From: SKPS01 sp964469215
Lineage (GTDB): Bacteria; Bacteroidota; Bacteroidia; Bacteroidales; SKPS01
NCBI GenBank assembly: GCA_964469215.1
Contig: CAYXYB010000007.1
Coordinates: forward strand, 54,875 to 118,874
Direction of reading: 5' to 3'
Length of the DNA stretch: 64,000 nt
A model generated the notes under the pieces. It saw only the letters and a list, made by a program, of their open reading frames with translations. It was not told where the DNA came from and ran no database searches. The position numbers were made by a program, and so were the translations under genes. Each line of letters starts with the position of its first letter. Position 1 is the stretch's first letter. Shown here piece by piece: positions 61,254 to 64,000 of the stretch.

Positions 61254-63356
61254 TTAATAAACATAAATTCCTTTTATTTTCCTTATAACCTCCTCCTCAA
61301 CCTGGGGCGGAACAATTTCGTAACGGAGAAACTCCATGCTGCTTGTAGCCCTTCCGGAGGTGATGGTGCGCAGAGTGGTTACATAACCGAACATGTTTGC
61401 CAGTGGCACCCGTGCTCTGATAACCTGCATTCCTGCTTTATTGTCCACGCCCTCAATCACTGCACGACGGCGGTTCAGATCCCCCGACACATCCCCCACA
61501 TACACATCGGGTGTGAGGATCTCAATTCTCATAACAGGCTCAAGAAGCGATGTCTTAGCTTTTGCAGTAGCTTCTCTGAAAGCAATCCTTGCTGCTATTT
61601 CAAACGATAATGAGTCCGAATCAACGCTGTGGTACGAGCCGTCGATAAGGCGAACCTTCAGGTTCTCTAACGGAAATCCTGCAATAGGTCCGTTGAGCAT
61701 TGCCTGTTTGAAGCCCTTCTGCACAGATGGTATGAATTCCCGTGGTATGTTTCCGCCACGCACCTCATCAATAAACTGCAATCCTGTTAAGCCATTATCA
61801 ACAGGCCCAATCTCAAAAACAATATCAGCGAATTTACCCTTGCCACCGGTCTGCTTTTTGTATAGCTCGCGATGCTCAACTGAAGAAAGGATAGCCTCCT
61901 TGTAAGCAACCTGAGGCTGCCCCTGGTTTATCTCAACCTTGAACTCGCGTTTCAGCCTGTCGACAAGGATCTCAAGATGAAGTTCTCCCATGCCGCTTAT
62001 GATTGTCTGACCTGTCTGATCATCGGTGTGAACCTTAAAGGTAGGATCCTCTTCGGCAAGCTTGATCAATGCAAGGGTGAGCTTGTCGAGATCGGCTTTC
62101 GTTTTTGGTTCAACAGCCACACTTATCACCGGCTCTGGGAAGCTTATTGCCTCAAGAACCAGCGGAAACCTCTCGTCACAAAGTGTATCACCGGTGCGTA
62201 TCGACTTAAATCCCACAGCAGCACCAATATCACCGGCAGAGATCTCGTCGAGCGGGTTCTGCTTATTTGCGTGCATCTGCATGATCCTTGAAATTCGCTC
62301 CTTGTTGCCCATTCCGGTATTAAGTACATAAGAACCCGACTTCAGCGTTCCTGAATAAACCCTGAAGAAAGCTATACGGCCTACAAAAGGATCGGTAGCT
62401 ATTTTAAATGCAAGAGCGCAGAAATGATCCTTCGGGTCGGCTCTGCGCTCCTCCTGTTTATCTGTTTTTGGGTTTATCCCTTTCACTGCTGCAATGTCAG
62501 CGGGGCCTGGCAGAAAGTTCACAATTGCATCAAGCAGCATCTGCACACCCTTGTTTTTGAATGCAGCACCACACATCACAGGAGTTATCCGCATCTCAAG
62601 TGTGGCTTTCCTGATGGCTGCAATTATATCGTCTTCAGATAGTGAATCGGGATCGGTAAGGAACAGCTCGAACAGTCTTTCACTCTCCTCTGCAACACCC
62701 TCTATAAGGGCGTTCCTGTATTCCTTAACCTGTTCTTCCATTTCGGATGGAATAGGTATCTCTATGATAGTGGTGCCAAGGTCAGATTCATCCCAGCCAT
62801 ACGCTTTGTTGTTGATAAGGTTTACAACGCCATAGAAGTCCTCTTCAGCACCTATAGGTAACTGTATCGGAATAGGATTTGCACCCAGCCGGTTCCTGAT
62901 CTGGTCTATAACAGCAAAAAAATCGGCACCCGCACGGTCCATCTTGTTTATGAAACTCACACGCGGCACCCTGTATTTGTCGGCCTGGCGCCACACTGTC
63001 TCCGACTGCGGTTCAACACCCCCAACAGCACAGAATAATCCAACAGCACCATCAAGAACACGAAGAGAACGCTCGACCTCCACAGTGAAATCAACATGGC
63101 CTGGAGTGTCTATAATGTTTATCTTATAATGTTCATCGCGACAATCCCAGAATACAGTGGTGGCTGCAGATGTGATGGTGATACCACGCTCCTGCTCCTG
63201 AACCATCCAATCCATGGTCGCAGTACCGTCGTGCACCTCTCCAAGTTTATAACTCTTGCCGGTATAATAGAGAATACGCTCGGTGGTGGTGGTTTTACCA
63301 GCATCGATATGGGCCATAATCCCGATATTCCGCGTATTTCTCAACTGATCCGACAT
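61254..63356 (-). CDS. fusA: Elongation factor G
   Basis: A 700-aa GTPase driving translocation. G1 AHIDAGKTTTTERI (15-28), switch I QERGITITSAATT, G3 DTPGHVDF (83-90), G4 NKMDRAGADF (137-146), then domain II and the domain IV region ending GYVTTLRTITSGRAT. Length and spacing are normal. Bacteroidetes often have a second EF-G elsewhere; this one is the copy in the ribosomal cluster. Confidence 0.99.
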   Translation of the reverse strand: MSDQLRNTRNIGIMAHIDAGKTTTTERILYYTGKSYKLGEVHDGTATMDWMVQEQERGITITSAATTVFWDCRDEHYKINIIDTPGHVDFTVEVERSLRVLDGAVGLFCAVGGVEPQSETVWRQADKYRVPRVSFINKMDRAGADFFAVIDQIRNRLGANPIPIQLPIGAEEDFYGVVNLINNKAYGWDESDLGTTIIEIPIPSEMEEQVKEYRNALIEGVAEESERLFELFLTDPDSLSEDDIIAAIRKATLEMRITPVMCGAAFKNKGVQMLLDAIVNFLPGPADIAAVKGINPKTDKQEERRADPKDHFCALAFKIATDPFVGRIAFFRVYSGTLKSGSYVLNTGMGNKERISRIMQMHANKQNPLDEISAGDIGAAVGFKSIRTGDTLCDERFPLVLEAISFPEPVISVAVEPKTKADLDKLTLALIKLAEEDPTFKVHTDDQTGQTIISGMGELHLEILVDRLKREFKVEINQGQPQVAYKEAILSSVEHRELYKKQTGGKGKFADIVFEIGPVDNGLTGLQFIDEVRGGNIPREFIPSVQKGFKQAMLNGPIAGFPLENLKVRLIDGSYHSVDSDSLSFEIAARIAFREATAKAKTSLLEPVMRIEILTPDVYVGDVSGDLNRRRAVIEGVDNKAGMQVIRARVPLANMFGYVTTLRTITSGRATSSMEFLRYEIVPPQVEEEVIRKIKGIYVY

Positions 63357-63386
63357 TCTTAATGTTTCTCTTTTAAATATTGTTTT

Positions 63387-63854
63387 TTAGAACCTGAAAT
63401 GGGAGAAAGCCTTGTTGGCCTCAGCCATCCTGTGGGTGTCTTCCTTACGCTTGTAAGCAGCACCCTCCTCCTTGTAAGCAGCCATGATCTCTCCTGCCAG
63501 CTTCGCTGCCATCGACTTCTCATGACGCTTGCGTGAGTATCCTATCAGGTTCTTCATGCCTATCGACTGCTTTCTTCCTGGCTTTATCTCAGAAGGAATC
63601 TGAAATGTTGCCCCGCCAATGCGGCGACTGCGAACCTCTACCTGTGGAGTGACGTTCGCAAGGGCTTTCTTCCATACCTCCAGTCCATCCTCACTGGTCT
63701 TGTCTGTGACAATATCTATAGCCTCATAAAAAATCCTTGATGCAACACTCTTCTTCCCCTGTAACATGATGTTGTTGATGAACTTGGTCACAAGCTGATC
63801 ATTGAACCTCGGATCAGGGACTATTAACCTCTTTTTTGGTCTTGCTTTCCTCAT
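63387..63854 (-). CDS. rpsG: 30S ribosomal protein S7
   Basis: A 155-aa head-assembly protein. RKARPKKRLIVPDPRFNDQL, DIVTDKTSEDGLEVWKKALA and VRSRRIGGATFQIPSE are clear. 30 nt upstream of fusA. Confidence 0.99.
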   Translation of the reverse strand: MRKARPKKRLIVPDPRFNDQLVTKFINNIMLQGKKSVASRIFYEAIDIVTDKTSEDGLEVWKKALANVTPQVEVRSRRIGGATFQIPSEIKPGRKQSIGMKNLIGYSRKRHEKSMAAKLAGEIMAAYKEEGAAYKRKEDTHRMAEANKAFSHFRF

Positions 63855-63894
63855 ATACCATTATATATTATAAACGGACTTAACCACTGATGAT

Positions 63895-64000
63895 TTATTT
63901 CTTCGGACGTTTGGTGCCATATTTCGATCTGCGTTGCTTTCTGCCGTCAACACCTGAGGTGTCGAGTGCACCACGGATAATGTGGTAACGCACACCCGGC
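63895..64000 (-). CDS. rpsL: 30S ribosomal protein S12, 5' part outside window
   Basis: Only the last 34 codons are present: PGVRYHIIRGALDTSGVDGR, then KQRRSKYGTKRPKK and TAA. This is the C-terminus of S12, the decoding-centre protein where streptomycin-resistance changes occur nearer the N-terminus. It begins the rpsL-rpsG-fusA part of the cluster; its promoter is not in view. Confidence 0.97.
   Translation of the reverse strand, partial: PGVRYHIIRGALDTSGVDGRKQRRSKYGTKRPKK

Noticed and set aside
1..64000. CRISPR arrays, prophage modules, tRNA or rRNA genes
   Set aside because: No regularly spaced repeats, phage structural genes, or tRNA-like cloverleaf sequences were seen in intergenic regions on either strand.

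Overview
The window is chromosomal DNA from a member of the Bacteroidetes, most likely a Bacteroidales-like or related environmental lineage. The evidence is a long single-chain PurL, a GWxTD-domain lipoprotein, a type IX secretion C-terminal domain, many beta-barrel and lipoprotein genes ending in aromatic residues, and a recurrent TAnnTTTG promoter element close to start codons in place of strong Shine-Dalgarno sites. The S10-spc-alpha ribosomal cluster is fused to rpsL-rpsG-fusA, has no tuf, and carries cysteine-free L36, S14 and S4 proteins.

Layout. 1-4011: the end of a DUF2007 gene, then purL (de novo purine synthesis). 3921-6680: an IS4-type transposase placed tail-to-tail against purL, followed by an AT-rich, gene-poor island with two small unknown genes and structured repeats. 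6684-16828: cell-envelope and housekeeping genes, namely a beta-barrel protein, an exported Mn-type superoxide dismutase with a 12-bp inverted repeat just before its start, a GT-C glycosyltransferase, an MFS exporter with a DgkA-type kinase, a lipoprotein/porin pair and a second DUF2007 protein. 16976-19468: a tightly overlapping three-gene operon (Zn-ribbon methyltransferase, outer-membrane barrel, metallophosphoesterase lipoprotein). 19527-25749: unknown membrane and secreted proteins, a methyltransferase, a gene interrupted by one in-frame TGA, a sulfatase-fold protein and an Omp28/T9SS cargo protein. 25810-30176 (minus strand): panB, an RluA-type pseudouridine synthase and a large HExxH/beta-propeller/beta-barrel protein, apparently one operon. 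30303-42630: lipoproteins, a decayed nuclease-transposase gene, a frameshifted small lipoprotein, ung, an Omp85-like protein, a repeat protein, a 57-aa membrane protein overlapping a GWxTD lipoprotein, rlmB, a second GT-C enzyme, a MORN lipoprotein and an orphan DnaB-like ATPase. 42675-45865 (minus): a UbiD-family decarboxylase and enolase. 45982-64000 (minus): rplQ back to rpsL, the main translation super-operon.

Nothing is an obvious defence island, CRISPR array or prophage. The most unusual items are the orphan DnaB-like protein whose arginine-finger position is not arginine, the palindrome in front of the exported superoxide dismutase, the methyltransferase-barrel-phosphoesterase operon, the HExxH/propeller/barrel protein, and the small genes or remnants near the insertion sequence. 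All functional statements come from reading motifs by eye; no database search was possible.
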